Positions 50,418 through 59,314 of a DNA stretch of 64,000 bases are shown here, one piece after another. The stretch spans positions 2,310,681 to 2,374,680 of the forward strand of contig NZ_BSTD01000001.1 in the NCBI RefSeq assembly GCF_030269325.1, given 5' to 3'. This DNA is from Amycolatopsis sp. NBRC 101858. GTDB lineage: Bacteria > Actinomycetota > Actinomycetes > Mycobacteriales > Pseudonocardiaceae. Each line of letters starts with the position of its first letter. Position 1 is the stretch's first letter. Position numbers and translations under genes: made by a program. Under the pieces are notes generated by a model. It was given only the letters and a program-made list of their open reading frames with translations. It had not been told where the DNA came from and did no database searches.

Positions 50418-51032
50418 TCAAGCGCCATCCGGGGGCGAAACGGGACGAAGGAACCGGACCAGGATCGTCCGGAGGATCGCTTGCTCCGCGGGCAGATCGA
50501 GACCGGGGTCGAGGGCGGCCCGCGAAATCATCGCGTCGATCAGCCCGGCGACCCAGCCGGCGGCCGCACGCGGGGCGACGCCGGGGTCGATCAGCCCGGC
50601 GCCGGCGGCCCGCCCGACCAGCACCGCCAGGCCGTCGCGGAGTGCGCCGTCGTTGCGCCGGACCAGTTCGGCGAACTCGTCGTCGCGGGCGGCCTGCGCC
50701 GCGGCTTCCAGGACCAGCCGGACGACGGCGGGGTGCGCGACCTGGCCGGCCAGCTCAGTGACGACGTCGAGCAGCGCTTCCCACGGGTCGGCCGCTTCCG
50801 CCGCCGCTGCCAGCCGCTTCCCGGTTTCGACGGCGTCGTCGGTGAAGATCGCCGTGAACATCGCGCGCTTGTTCGGGAAGTAGTGGAAGAGGCTGCCGGA
50901 GCTGATGCCCGCGGCCCGGCAGATGTCCGCCGTCGTCGTCCGCTCGAAGCCCTTCTCGGCGAAGCAGCCCGCGGCGGCGTCGACGATCGAGGCGCGCTTG
51001 GCCGCGTGCTTGGCCGGGTCGACCGTCCTCAT
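50418..51032 (-). CDS. TetR family transcriptional regulator
   Basis: 204 aa. HTH at about 15-55 (SIVDAAAGCFAEKGFERTTTADICRAAGISSGSLFHYFPNKRAMFTAIF). Start overlaps the stop of the YqeB-like gene (ATGA). It probably represses its own operon through a dyad at 51524-51537. Ligand unknown. Confidence 0.92.
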   Translation of the reverse strand: MRTVDPAKHAAKRASIVDAAAGCFAEKGFERTTTADICRAAGISSGSLFHYFPNKRAMFTAIFTDDAVETGKRLAAAAEAADPWEALLDVVTELAGQVAHPAVVRLVLEAAAQAARDDEFAELVRRNDGALRDGLAVLVGRAAGAGLIDPGVAPRAAAGWVAGLIDAMISRAALDPGLDLPAEQAILRTILVRFLRPVSPPDGA

Positions 51033-51508
51033 CGCTCGACCGGCGGCTCGTCGCGCCAGGGGTAGCCGTGCTCGGCGAAGGCCGGCGCCAGCTCGTGGTT
51101 GCGCAGGTCCGTCTTCTCGCGGGCGATCTCGCGACCGTCGGTGGTGCGCAGGACGAGCTCCTTGCCGTCGAGGTAGACGGCTTCGAGGTCGGCCTCGATG
51201 CGCCGCGTCTTGTCGCCGCGGACCAGCGTGACCCGGGTCGGCGACACCGTGACGACCAGGCGCTCCGCCGCCCAGATCACGGCGAACACCAGGCCGAGCA
51301 CGAGCCCGCCGGCGACCGCGGCGATCGTCGCCCACGGCTGAGGCAGCTTCGTGAGGACCTTGAACACGCCCTGGAACGGGAAGGCGTCGAGGCTGCTGAC
51401 CCACGCGGCGATGGCCCACACGCCCACGCCGAGCGCACCGCCGGCGAGCGGGCAGCCGATCCAGGACGCGGTGCGCAGCCACGACGGCTCGTCGACGGTC
51501 GTCTCCAT
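51029..51508 (-). CDS. YqeB family membrane protein
   Basis: 159 aa with two membrane helices (WIGCPLAGGALGVGVWAIAAWVSSL and WATIAAVAGGLVLGLVFAVIWAA) and a C-terminal PH-like beta-rich domain (LVVTVSPTRVTLVRGDKTRRIEADLEAVYLDGKELVL, ending ELAPAFAEHGYPWRDE). The family is widespread in actinobacteria and uncharacterised. First gene of the operon with the TetR. Confidence 0.8.
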   Translation of the reverse strand: METTVDEPSWLRTASWIGCPLAGGALGVGVWAIAAWVSSLDAFPFQGVFKVLTKLPQPWATIAAVAGGLVLGLVFAVIWAAERLVVTVSPTRVTLVRGDKTRRIEADLEAVYLDGKELVLRTTDGREIAREKTDLRNHELAPAFAEHGYPWRDEPPVER

Positions 51509-51523
51509 GCGGCCTATTATCAG

Positions 51524-51537
51524 ACCGCGTACTCGGT
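51524..51537. promoter_or_regulatory. Dyad upstream of the YqeB-TetR operon
   Basis: ACCGCGTACTCGGT, 12 of 14 positions symmetric around GTAC, next to GATAAT (minus strand, 51516-51521), a likely -10. It is 16 bp before the YqeB start and suits a TetR operator that blocks the promoter. Confidence 0.55.
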
Positions 51538-51554
51538 TTAAGAAAGCCGGGGGC

Positions 51555-52202
51555 TCAGACCAGCTCGTCGATCACCTCGCGGAGCACGGCTTCGAGGCCG
51601 GGACCGTCTTCGGCGAGCCGGGACGAGACGAGCAGCTGGTCGTCGGCCGTGCGCAGCCAGATCGACCCGGCGACGGAGATCTCGATGACGTTCAGCCGGA
51701 ACGGGTACGCGCGCCGCCCCAGCCGCACCTCGGCCTCGCGCACCAGCTGGCCGAGCCGTTCGCCGGCGACGATCTGGCGGCGGTAGAACCCGGGCGCCCA
51801 CGGCGTGCCGCCCGACGGCTCGCCCGCGCCGCGCAGTGCCGGTCCGCGCGCGTTGGCGAAGTGGCGGGCCGCGGCCGGGCCGAAGACGTCGAGCGCCTGG
51901 CGCATCGCCGACCCCTGCGCGAGCGCGGGCCTGCCGTAGCGGGTGCGCGGGCTGCGCGGGTCCGGGTCTTCGCGGTTGCGGAGAAAGGCCAGGAGGTCGA
52001 CCCACCAGTCGGCCCACTGCGCCTGGACGGCCGCGCGGTCGATCCCGGGCGGCACGTGCACCGGGACCTGCGGCTCCACGGGCGGCAGCACCTGTCCTTC
52101 GGAAACGGACAGCGCCAGGGCGTCACGGATGTACAGCGCGACGTCGATCTCGTTCTCGCTGCTCCAGCCGGCTCGCCACGATGTCGTGTTTTCTAGGCGC
52201 AC
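51555..52202 (-). CDS. Hypothetical protein
   Basis: 215 aa, soluble, unknown family. It starts VRLENTTSWRAGWSSENEIDVALYIRDAL and has YPFRLNVIEISVAGSIWLRTADDQLLVSSRLAEDG near the end. No membrane helix or catalytic motif. Good GC-skewed codon use, transcribed with the dynamin pair on the minus strand and only 60 bp after the IniC-like gene, so it may belong to the same operon. Confidence 0.7.
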   Translation of the reverse strand: MRLENTTSWRAGWSSENEIDVALYIRDALALSVSEGQVLPPVEPQVPVHVPPGIDRAAVQAQWADWWVDLLAFLRNREDPDPRSPRTRYGRPALAQGSAMRQALDVFGPAAARHFANARGPALRGAGEPSGGTPWAPGFYRRQIVAGERLGQLVREAEVRLGRRAYPFRLNVIEISVAGSIWLRTADDQLLVSSRLAEDGPGLEAVLREVIDELV

Positions 52203-52262
52203 GAGTCAACAGTACGCGGAAAACCGGGCCCACCAGCAGAAGTCGGCAAGGTGAAACAAGGC

Positions 52263-53819
52263 TCAGGCTTCGCGCACCTGTTGCCAGATCAAGAAGTACG
52301 CCCGGTGCACGACGTGCGCGACGCGGCTCTGCGCGGGCGTCGCGCCGAAGGACGCGAAGGACCGCCACCAGCCGGCGCGTTCGAGTGCGTGCGCCGCCAG
52401 CTCCGGTCGCGGGGCGCCGGGCTTGCCGAGCTGCGCGCCGATGTCGGCGTTGCTGCCCACCCGCAGCACCTCTTCCGACAGGTCCTCCGGCATGTCGACC
52501 GCGCCGGAGGCGACCAGCGTCAGCGCTTCGAGCAGCCGCAGCTGGTGGGCCTCGGGCTTGGCGAGCAGGACCTCGATGGCGTCGTGGACGCGCTGGCGCT
52601 CGGCCGGGTCGCCCGAGGAGTGGGCGAGCGCGGTGACCGACGCGAGGGCGGCGGCCGCTTTGATGCCGTCGGCGCGGGCGGCGAACACGATCGACAACCG
52701 GTGCCGCACGGCTTCCAGCCCGGACGCGTCGAGCAGCGAGCGCCGCAGGGCACCGGCCGTGAGCTCCGGTTCCTTGCGGATGGCCTCGACGGCGTGCGAG
52801 ATGCCGAACAGGTCGAGCTTCTCCAGCAGCCGCAGCCGGGTGCCCGACGGGACGTCGCACTCCCAGCTGGTGAAGATGTCGGCCGAGATCAGCATGGTCT
52901 GCAGGATGTCGTCGTCGAGGTCGGCGAGCTGCCGCAGCGCCTCGGCGTCGGCGGAGGTGAACCCGCCGGACTCGGCGGACTCGGCGATCAGCCCGATCAC
53001 CGGGAGCACGTCGGCGACGCGCGGCTTCAACGTCGACGCCTGCTTCTCCGACAGGATCGTCGCGGCCTTCCAGACGTCGCCGTCCGCGCCTTCGACCGAC
53101 TCCGGCGCGATCGTGTCGGCCTTGTTCAGCACGGCGATGGCGTTGACCGGGCCGGCCTCGCGGCTCGCGGTGGCCGCGGTGAAGGCGGCGAGGGCCTGCT
53201 GGTCGTCGGCGCGGACGCCCTGCGTGACGACGTAGAGGACCGCTTCGGCACCGGCGACGGCGTTGCGCGAGGTGTCGTCGAGCTCGTCGGAACCTTCGTC
53301 GTCCTCTTCTTTGCGGTGCTTCGCGGCGCCCAGGAGCTGCTCGGTGCGAGACACCGAAGCGGCGTCGAGCGAGCCGAGGCCGGGGGTGTCGATCACCGTC
53401 ATGCCCTGGAGGACGGCGTTGGTCAGGTACGCCTCGATGTGCGACACCGTGGTGATGTCGACGCCGAGCTCGGCCGGGATCATCCCGTCGGAGGCGAACG
53501 GGAGCACCTGCTTGCGGCCGTCGGTGAAGACGATCTCGACGCGATCGACCGTGCCGTACTGGAACCGGGTCACCAGCCGCGTGCACTCCCCGATGTCGGT
53601 CGGCGCGACCCGGCGCCCGATCAGCGCGTTGACCAGCGTGGACTTGCCCGACTTGATCCGCCCGGCGACAGCCACCTGCAGCGGCGCGCCGAGCCGGCGC
53701 AGCACTTCCGCGAAGCCGGCCGCGGTGCGCGCGGAAACCTGCGACTGCAGGCGGTGACACAGGTTGGCCACCGACATCGACAGCGGACCCGCGAGCCGGC
53801 CCTGCTCCGGTGACGTCAC
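52263..53819 (-). CDS. Dynamin-like GTPase, IniC-like
   Basis: 518 aa. G1 GRIKSGKST (residues 53-61), G2 Thr in ECTRLVTRFQ, G3 DTPGLGSLD, G4 LNKAD. Mostly helical afterwards, with no obvious membrane helix. Mycobacterial IniC is the shorter partner of IniA, and this arrangement with a longer, membrane-hairpin-bearing GTPase is the same. An acidic insertion (HRKEEDDEGSDELDDTSRN) occurs between G3 and G4. GTG start with AAGGGCTGGGGG upstream. Confidence 0.9.
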   Translation of the reverse strand: MTSPEQGRLAGPLSMSVANLCHRLQSQVSARTAAGFAEVLRRLGAPLQVAVAGRIKSGKSTLVNALIGRRVAPTDIGECTRLVTRFQYGTVDRVEIVFTDGRKQVLPFASDGMIPAELGVDITTVSHIEAYLTNAVLQGMTVIDTPGLGSLDAASVSRTEQLLGAAKHRKEEDDEGSDELDDTSRNAVAGAEAVLYVVTQGVRADDQQALAAFTAATASREAGPVNAIAVLNKADTIAPESVEGADGDVWKAATILSEKQASTLKPRVADVLPVIGLIAESAESGGFTSADAEALRQLADLDDDILQTMLISADIFTSWECDVPSGTRLRLLEKLDLFGISHAVEAIRKEPELTAGALRRSLLDASGLEAVRHRLSIVFAARADGIKAAAALASVTALAHSSGDPAERQRVHDAIEVLLAKPEAHQLRLLEALTLVASGAVDMPEDLSEEVLRVGSNADIGAQLGKPGAPRPELAAHALERAGWWRSFASFGATPAQSRVAHVVHRAYFLIWQQVREA

Positions 53820-53944
53820 GGCCCCCAGCCCTTCCCGTCGTAGGCGACAACCCCGTGAATCGTGCCATGCACCTCATCCCGAGGTCGCACCGAAGGTGGT
53901 ACCGACGACCGACGCGCTGTCCCTGGCCCGCGACCTAGGGTTGT

Positions 53945-55135
53945 GTGGTGCGACGGCTGAGCCTCTGGATGCGTGCCCACCCCATGGCGGGCGACTCGGT
54001 GCTGGCCGTCCTGCTCGGGTTCGTCGACCTGCTGCTGTTCGTCGCCGACCAGTTCGCCGAGCTGCCGGAGCTGCCGCCCTGGTACGTGGCCGTGCCGATC
54101 AACATCGCGATGGTCGCACCGCTGGTGTTCCGGCGGCGGTCGCCGCTGTGGTCGGCCTACGTCGTGCTGGTCGTCAGCATCGTGCACGCGACGCTGATGC
54201 TCGGCATCGGCAGCGCTGCCGGGCTGGCGATGAGCATCTACTCGGTCGTCGTCTACGCCGGGCGCCGGCAGGGCCTGGTCTTCGTCGGCGCGGTCATCGT
54301 CTCGTCGGCCGTGCAGCTGGCGCTGGCGCCACCGGACGACGAGCTCTTCATCGCAATCCTGTTCCTCGCGTTCGGCATCGCCCTGTGCTGGACGCTCGGC
54401 GAGTTCGTCGGCGCCCGGCGCGCCTACGACGTGGAAGTGGAGGCCCGGTTGCACCTGCTCGAAACCGAACGGGACCAGGCCACCCGGATCGCGGTGGCGG
54501 AGGAACGCGGGCGGATCGCGCGCGAGCTGCACGACGTCGTCGCGCACGCGGTGAGCGTCATGGTGGTGCAGGCCGACGGCGCGTCGTACGCGATCGAGAG
54601 CAACCCCGAGCTCGCGCAACGGGCCCTGCAAACGATTTCCGAGACCGGCCGCGGCGCGCTCGGCGAGCTGCGGCGCCTGCTCGACGTGCTCCGCAGCGAC
54701 GACGCCGACGGCGAGCCCCGCGTCCCGCAGCCGGACGCGCACGCCCTCGCCGAGCTGGCCGACCGGATGCGCACCGCCGGGGTGCCGGTGGAACTGGAGA
54801 CCGACGACCTCGGCGACCTGCCCGCCGGTGTCTCGCTGGGGATCTACCGGATCGTCCAGGAGTCGCTGACCAACACGCTCAAGCACGCCGGCCGCGGCGC
54901 GACCGCCGCGGTGCGGGTGCACCGCACCGGCGACCTGGTGGAGGTCCTGGTGTCCGACGACGGCGCGGGCCGCGTCCCGCAGCTGGCCGTTTCGTCGCAC
55001 CGCCTCCCGGGTGGCAACGGCTTGATCGGCATGCGCGAACGCGCGCACGTGTACGGCGGGACGCTGGACGTCGGCCCTGCTCCGGGTGGTGGGTGGCAGG
55101 TCCGCGCGGCGCTGCCGGTTAGGTTGGACAAGTGA
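53945..55135 (+). CDS. NarL-type sensor histidine kinase
   Basis: 396 aa. Four to five N-terminal helices (VLAVLLGFVDLLLFVA, VPINIAMVAPLVF, AYVVLVVSIVHATLMLG, AGLAMSIYSVVVYAG, LFIAILFLAFGIALCW), then HisKA_3 with the phosphorylated His in EERGRIARELHDVVAH and an HATPase domain (IYRIVQESLTNTLKHAG, VSDDGAGR, NGLIGMRERAHVYGGTLD). It senses an unknown membrane or surface signal. The GTG overlaps nothing upstream; its stop overlaps the response regulator start (GTGA). Confidence 0.93.
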   Translation: MVRRLSLWMRAHPMAGDSVLAVLLGFVDLLLFVADQFAELPELPPWYVAVPINIAMVAPLVFRRRSPLWSAYVVLVVSIVHATLMLGIGSAAGLAMSIYSVVVYAGRRQGLVFVGAVIVSSAVQLALAPPDDELFIAILFLAFGIALCWTLGEFVGARRAYDVEVEARLHLLETERDQATRIAVAEERGRIARELHDVVAHAVSVMVVQADGASYAIESNPELAQRALQTISETGRGALGELRRLLDVLRSDDADGEPRVPQPDAHALAELADRMRTAGVPVELETDDLGDLPAGVSLGIYRIVQESLTNTLKHAGRGATAAVRVHRTGDLVEVLVSDDGAGRVPQLAVSSHRLPGGNGLIGMRERAHVYGGTLDVGPAPGGGWQVRAALPVRLDK

Positions 55136-55788
55136 TCCGTGTCGTGGTCGTGGACGACCAGGAACTGATGCGCGTCGGGTTCCGGATGGTGCTGGGCGCG
55201 CAGGCCGACATCGACGTCGTCGGCGAGGCCGGCGACGGCGCGCAGGCCATCCGGATGGCCGAGGAGCTGCGCCCCGACGTCGTGCTGATGGACGTCCGGA
55301 TGCCGGTGCTCGACGGCGTCGAGGCGACCAAGCGGATCGTGGCGGCCGGCACCGCGCGCGTGCTGGTGATGACGACGTTCGACCTCGACGAGTACGTCTA
55401 CTCGGCGTTGCAAGGCGGGGCGAGCGGGTTCCTCCTCAAGGACACCCAGCCCGGCCACCTGGTGTCGGCGCTGCGCGCGGTCGCCTCGGGCGACGCGGTG
55501 GTCTCGCCGTCGGTGACGCGCCGGCTGCTCGACCGCTTCGTCGGCACCGGCGGCGCGCCGATGCGCGACACGGCGGAGCTGGACGTGCTCACCGACCGCG
55601 AGCGCGAGGTGCTCGTGCTGATCGCCAAGGGCATGTCGAACCTGGAGATCGCCGAGGCGCTGTTCCTGTCGGAGGCGACGGTGAAGACGCACGTCGGGCG
55701 GATCCTGGCGAAGCTGGAGCTGCGAGACCGGGTGCAGGCCGTGGTGCTGGCCTACGAAACCGGTCTCGCCCGCCCCGGCCTCGCCTGA
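55132..55788 (+). CDS. LuxR-type response regulator
   Basis: 218 aa. Receiver domain with the phospho-acceptor Asp in VVLMDVRMP, the conserved VDDQELMR start and TTFDLDEYVY, then LuxR HTH (LTDREREVLVLIAKGMSNLEIAEALFLSEATVKTHVGRILAKL). It is the cognate regulator of the kinase. Whether it controls the ABC modules 1.7 kb downstream is open. Confidence 0.95.
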   Translation: MIRVVVVDDQELMRVGFRMVLGAQADIDVVGEAGDGAQAIRMAEELRPDVVLMDVRMPVLDGVEATKRIVAAGTARVLVMTTFDLDEYVYSALQGGASGFLLKDTQPGHLVSALRAVASGDAVVSPSVTRRLLDRFVGTGGAPMRDTAELDVLTDREREVLVLIAKGMSNLEIAEALFLSEATVKTHVGRILAKLELRDRVQAVVLAYETGLARPGLA

Positions 55789-55791
55789 GCG

Positions 55792-56736
55792 TCAGCGGAA
55801 GTCGTCCGGCGGCGTCGTCGCCGGGTCCTTGCCCGCGTTGCGGACCTCGGTGATCCAGCGGCCGAAGTCCGGGCGGTCGCCGTCGACGTCGGTGTAGCCG
55901 TACTCCTTCATCAGCGTCCAGGACGCCAGCGTCTGCCCCGCGAACCGCGCGACGTCGGTGTCCTGCGCCAGGGCCGCGACGCCGCGGGCCAGCAGGTACG
56001 GCGTCTCGGAGATCTTGAAGTCGACCGGGGCGATCTTGCCGACCGCGTCACGCCAGTTGTCCTCGGTGACCTCGAAGGCGTCCAGCATCGACTCCGACCG
56101 CAGGAAGCCCGGCGTCACCGCGAGCCCGACGCAGTCGTTCTTCTTCAGCTCCACGCCCAGCGCCCGGCCGAGCGCGCGGATGCCGCACTTCGCCAGGTAA
56201 TAGGGGAGACCCGCGCCGACGTAGTCGTCGTTGTCGCCGTCGGTCACCTCGAGCACCAGCCCGCGCTTGGCCACCACCAGCGGCAGCAGCTTGTGCAACG
56301 CGATCAGGTGCGTGTCGAGGGCGTTGTGCGTCAGATTGAGCGCGTCTTCGAGCGGTGTCTCCCAGAACGGCGCGTCGAAGTGGAAGAACATGTCCCCGCC
56401 CCAGACGTCGTCGACCAGGATGTCGATTCCGTCCACTTCGGACTCGATGCGCGCCTTCAAGGCGTCCACATCGGACACCGACGTGAAGTCGCAGCGGACC
56501 ACCACGGCCCGGCCGCCCGCCGCCTCGACCAGTTCGCCCGTCTCTTCGATCGTTTCCGGGCGCTTCAGCGGTGACGCCGTTTCGCGCGTCGTGCGGCCGG
56601 TGACGTACACCGTCGCCCCCGCGCGGCCCAACTCCACCGCGATCGCCCGCCCGCAGCCCCGGGTCGCCCCCGTGACGACCGCGACCTTTCCCTTCAAGCT
56701 CAGTGTCGAACCTGATTCGTTCGCAAGCTCACTCAT
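55792..56736 (-). CDS. Short-chain dehydrogenase/reductase
   Basis: 314 aa. Rossmann TGATRGCGRAIA start, DVWGG in place of NNAG, and the YYLAKCG motif (Tyr and Lys spaced by three) at the active site. Longer than a classical SDR, with a C-terminal extension (YTDVDGDRPDFGRWITEVRNAG). Substrate unknown. ATG 56736 has GGGAGGAA and overlaps the TetR stop (ATGA), so the TetR controls it. Confidence 0.9.
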   Translation of the reverse strand: MSELANESGSTLSLKGKVAVVTGATRGCGRAIAVELGRAGATVYVTGRTTRETASPLKRPETIEETGELVEAAGGRAVVVRCDFTSVSDVDALKARIESEVDGIDILVDDVWGGDMFFHFDAPFWETPLEDALNLTHNALDTHLIALHKLLPLVVAKRGLVLEVTDGDNDDYVGAGLPYYLAKCGIRALGRALGVELKKNDCVGLAVTPGFLRSESMLDAFEVTEDNWRDAVGKIAPVDFKISETPYLLARGVAALAQDTDVARFAGQTLASWTLMKEYGYTDVDGDRPDFGRWITEVRNAGKDPATTPPDDFR

Positions 56737-57320
56737 GTTTCCTCCCGTCCCCGCCACGCGGTCAGCACCGCGTCGACGTCCTCCGCCAGCCGGTCGGCCA
56801 GCCGCCCGTGCGGCCGGATCGACCAGTCGATCGACACCCCGTTGATGACCCCGAGCACCGCACGGGCCGCCCGCGGCACGCTCGGCGCGCGCGGCAGCGA
56901 AGAAGCCGCCGCCCGCACGAGCCGCCGCAGTTCTTCCTCGACCGCCGTGAAGTGCTCGCCCAGCAGCGACCGCAGCACCGGGTCGCCGATGTCCACGCCG
57001 AGCTGGCCCAGGTGGTTCGCCGCCTCTTCGGCGTCACCCAGCACCGCGTAGACCGCCACCGCCGCGGCGCGCAGCCCGTCGACCGGGTCGTCCGCCCGCT
57101 CGGCGCACTCCCGCATGAGCTCGACCGCCCGCCGCGTGGCCCGCCGGCTCATGGCCTGCAGCAGACCGCTCTTCGAGCCGAACCGCTGCGCGACCGTGCC
57201 GACCGAGACGCCCGCCTCCGAAGCCACCTGCGCGAGCGTGAAACCGGGGCCGCAGCGGCCGATCACGGTCTCCGCCGCACCCAGCAGGCGCTCGTCGGTG
57301 ATGCTCCTCGGCCGGGCCAC
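56733..57320 (-). CDS. TetR family transcriptional regulator
   Basis: 195 aa, HTH at about 10-50 (LLGAAETVIGRCGPGFTLAQVASEAGVSVGTVAQRFGSKSGLLQA). First gene of the TetR-SDR operon; its promoter contains the dyad at 57324-57347. It is probably an autoregulated repressor of the SDR. Confidence 0.92.
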   Translation of the reverse strand: MARPRSITDERLLGAAETVIGRCGPGFTLAQVASEAGVSVGTVAQRFGSKSGLLQAMSRRATRRAVELMRECAERADDPVDGLRAAAVAVYAVLGDAEEAANHLGQLGVDIGDPVLRSLLGEHFTAVEEELRRLVRAAASSLPRAPSVPRAARAVLGVINGVSIDWSIRPHGRLADRLAEDVDAVLTAWRGREET

Positions 57321-57323
57321 GCC

Positions 57324-57347
57324 ATTATTGAACCACAGTTCATTAAT
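57324..57347. promoter_or_regulatory. Operator for the TetR-SDR operon
   Basis: ATTATTGAAC-CACA-GTTCATTAAT, nine of ten arm positions symmetric, directly before the TetR GTG at 57320. AT-rich in a GC-rich region, as expected for a repressor-covered promoter. Confidence 0.75.
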
Positions 57348-57517
57348 GACCGCGAATCAGGGTCGGGTCAGGGTCATCACCCATCGCGCATCGGCCGAAG
57401 AGCCAGCAAGGTACTACTCAGGTAGGGGGCCCGGTTCGGTCTCCAGGGTGACGCGCGAACCGGCTCCGACCCGCGACGATGAACGCGTCGTAAGCGAGGG
57501 GCGGAAGAGGAGCAGTC

Positions 57518-58456
57518 ATGATCGAGGCAACCGGCCTCACCAAGCGGTACGGAAAGACACTGGCGGTGAACAACCTGTCGTTCTCCGTGGCCGCGGGTCA
57601 GGTCACCGGCTTCCTCGGCCCGAACGGGGCGGGCAAGTCCACCACCATGCGCATGATCCTGGGCCTGGACAACCCCACGGGCGGTCAGGTCACCATCGGG
57701 GGCAAGAAGTACCACCAGCTCAAGGAACCGCTGCGCACCGTCGGCGCGCTGCTCGACGCGAAGTGGGTCCACCCCAACCGCTCGGCGCGCGCCCACCTGC
57801 AGTGGATGGCGAAGTCCAACCGCATCCCGGTGAACCGCGTCGACGAGGTGCTCGACACCGTCGGCCTGACCAACGTGGCGGGCAAGCGCGCCGGCGGGTT
57901 CTCGCTCGGCATGTCGCAGCGGCTCGGCATCGCGGCCGCCCTGCTGGGTGACCCCGAGGTGCTGCTGTTCGACGAGCCGGTGAACGGCCTGGACCCCGAG
58001 GGCATCCTCTGGATCCGGAAGTTCATGCACCGGCTGGCCGAAGAAGGCCGCACCGTGTTCGTGTCGAGCCACCTGCTTTCGGAGATGGCACTGACCGCGA
58101 GCAACCTCGTGGTGATCGGCCGGGGGCAGCTGATCTCGCAGTCGTCGACCGAGGACTTCGTCTCCCGCGCCGCGGAGAACACCGTCAAGGTCCGCTCGCC
58201 GCAGCTGGCCGAGCTGCGTGAGGTCCTGCGTCGGGCGAGCGCCGGCGTCGCCGACGAGGGGAACGCGCTCGTGGTGTCCGGGATGGACAGCGACAAGATC
58301 GGCGAGATCGCCGCGTCCAACCGGATCGTGCTGCACGAGCTGAGCCCGCAGACCGGCTCGCTCGAGCAGGCCTTCATGCAGATCACCGGCGACTCCGTCG
58401 AGTACCACACCGGTCTCGACGCCGAGGCGCAGCACGTGCTCGAGTCCGCCAAGTAA
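57518..58456 (+). CDS. ABC transporter ATP-binding protein (DrrA-like), module 1
   Basis: 312 aa. Walker A GPNGAGKST, signature SLGMSQRLGIAAALLG, Walker B LLFDEPVNGLDPEG, switch VSSHLLSEM. A C-terminal extension of about 90 residues is typical of drug or antibiotic resistance ATPases. ATG has GAGGAG upstream. Clear paralogue of the ATPase at 59315. Partner is the permease just downstream. Confidence 0.93.
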   Translation: MIEATGLTKRYGKTLAVNNLSFSVAAGQVTGFLGPNGAGKSTTMRMILGLDNPTGGQVTIGGKKYHQLKEPLRTVGALLDAKWVHPNRSARAHLQWMAKSNRIPVNRVDEVLDTVGLTNVAGKRAGGFSLGMSQRLGIAAALLGDPEVLLFDEPVNGLDPEGILWIRKFMHRLAEEGRTVFVSSHLLSEMALTASNLVVIGRGQLISQSSTEDFVSRAAENTVKVRSPQLAELREVLRRASAGVADEGNALVVSGMDSDKIGEIAASNRIVLHELSPQTGSLEQAFMQITGDSVEYHTGLDAEAQHVLESAK

Positions 58457-58473
58457 CCGGGGAAACCAAGATC

Positions 58474-59223
58474 ATGAACCTACTCGCGGTCGAACGCATC
58501 AAGCTGTTCAGCACCCGCTCGCCGTGGTGGTGCGCACTCATCACCCTGGCCCTGACCATCGGCTTCGCCGCCATCATCGCCGGTGCGACGCCGTCCGACT
58601 CACAGCTCACGCTGTCCGCCACCCAGTTCGGCGGCTCCCAGTTCGGCATCGCCGTCGTCATGGTGCTCGCCGCGCTCGCGGTGACCACCGAATACCGCTT
58701 CAACACCATCCGCACCACGTTCCAGGCGGTGCCGCACCGCTCGCCGGCGCTGATCGCCAAGGCGGTCGTCGTCGCGCTGGTGGCGCTGGTCATCGGCGAA
58801 ATCGCCGCGTTCGGCGCGATGGGCCTCGGCATGCTCATGCGGCCGGACGACGGGCTCGGCCTGCACACGTCGCAGGACTGGATGAACGTCGCGGGCCTCG
58901 GTCCGGTGTTCGCCCTCAGCGCCGTGCTCGCCGTCGCACTCGGGATCATGATCCGGCACAGCGCCGGTGCCATCGCACTGCTGCTCATCTACTACTTGGC
59001 CGTGGAAGAGCTGGTGCAGCTGATCCCGAAGATCGGCCACACCATCCACGAGTGGCTGCCGTTCAACGTGGCGAACAAGTTCCTGCGCGGCTCGGCGATC
59101 GTCGACGGCCCCGCGCCGTCGGACTCGCCGCTGAGCCCGGGCTGGGCGCTGGCGTACTTCGCCGGCATCGCGATCGTGTTCCTGCTCGTCGCACTCGGGG
59201 TTGCGAAGAAGCGGGACGCCTGA
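58474..59223 (+). CDS. ABC-2 type permease, module 1
   Basis: 249 aa with about six helices (LITLALTIGFAAIIAG, IAVVMVLAALAVTTEY, LIAKAVVVALVALVIGEIAAFGAMGLG, GPVFALSAVLAVALGIMI, AIALLLIYYLAVEELVQL, LAYFAGIAIVFLLVAL). Starts MNLLAVERIKLFSTRSPWW, a motif shared with the module-2 permease. Membrane half of the transporter. Confidence 0.9.
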   Translation: MNLLAVERIKLFSTRSPWWCALITLALTIGFAAIIAGATPSDSQLTLSATQFGGSQFGIAVVMVLAALAVTTEYRFNTIRTTFQAVPHRSPALIAKAVVVALVALVIGEIAAFGAMGLGMLMRPDDGLGLHTSQDWMNVAGLGPVFALSAVLAVALGIMIRHSAGAIALLLIYYLAVEELVQLIPKIGHTIHEWLPFNVANKFLRGSAIVDGPAPSDSPLSPGWALAYFAGIAIVFLLVALGVAKKRDA

Positions 59224-59247
59224 GGGGAAACAGGGGAAAAGGGGAGA

Positions 59248-59298
59248 GAAACGGGAATCCGGGTCGCGCTGTCGGGGGGCGACCCGGATTCCCGTTTC
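59248..59298 (+). terminator. Strong hairpin between the two ABC modules
   Basis: Arms GAAACGGGAATCCGGGTCGC and its exact complement (20 bp) with an 11-nt loop, starting 25 bp after the module-1 permease stop and ending 16 bp before the module-2 start. The modules are therefore separate transcription units, or the hairpin reduces read-through. Confidence 0.85.
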
Positions 59299-59314
59299 CC
59301 GCTAGGCTCCCCGG

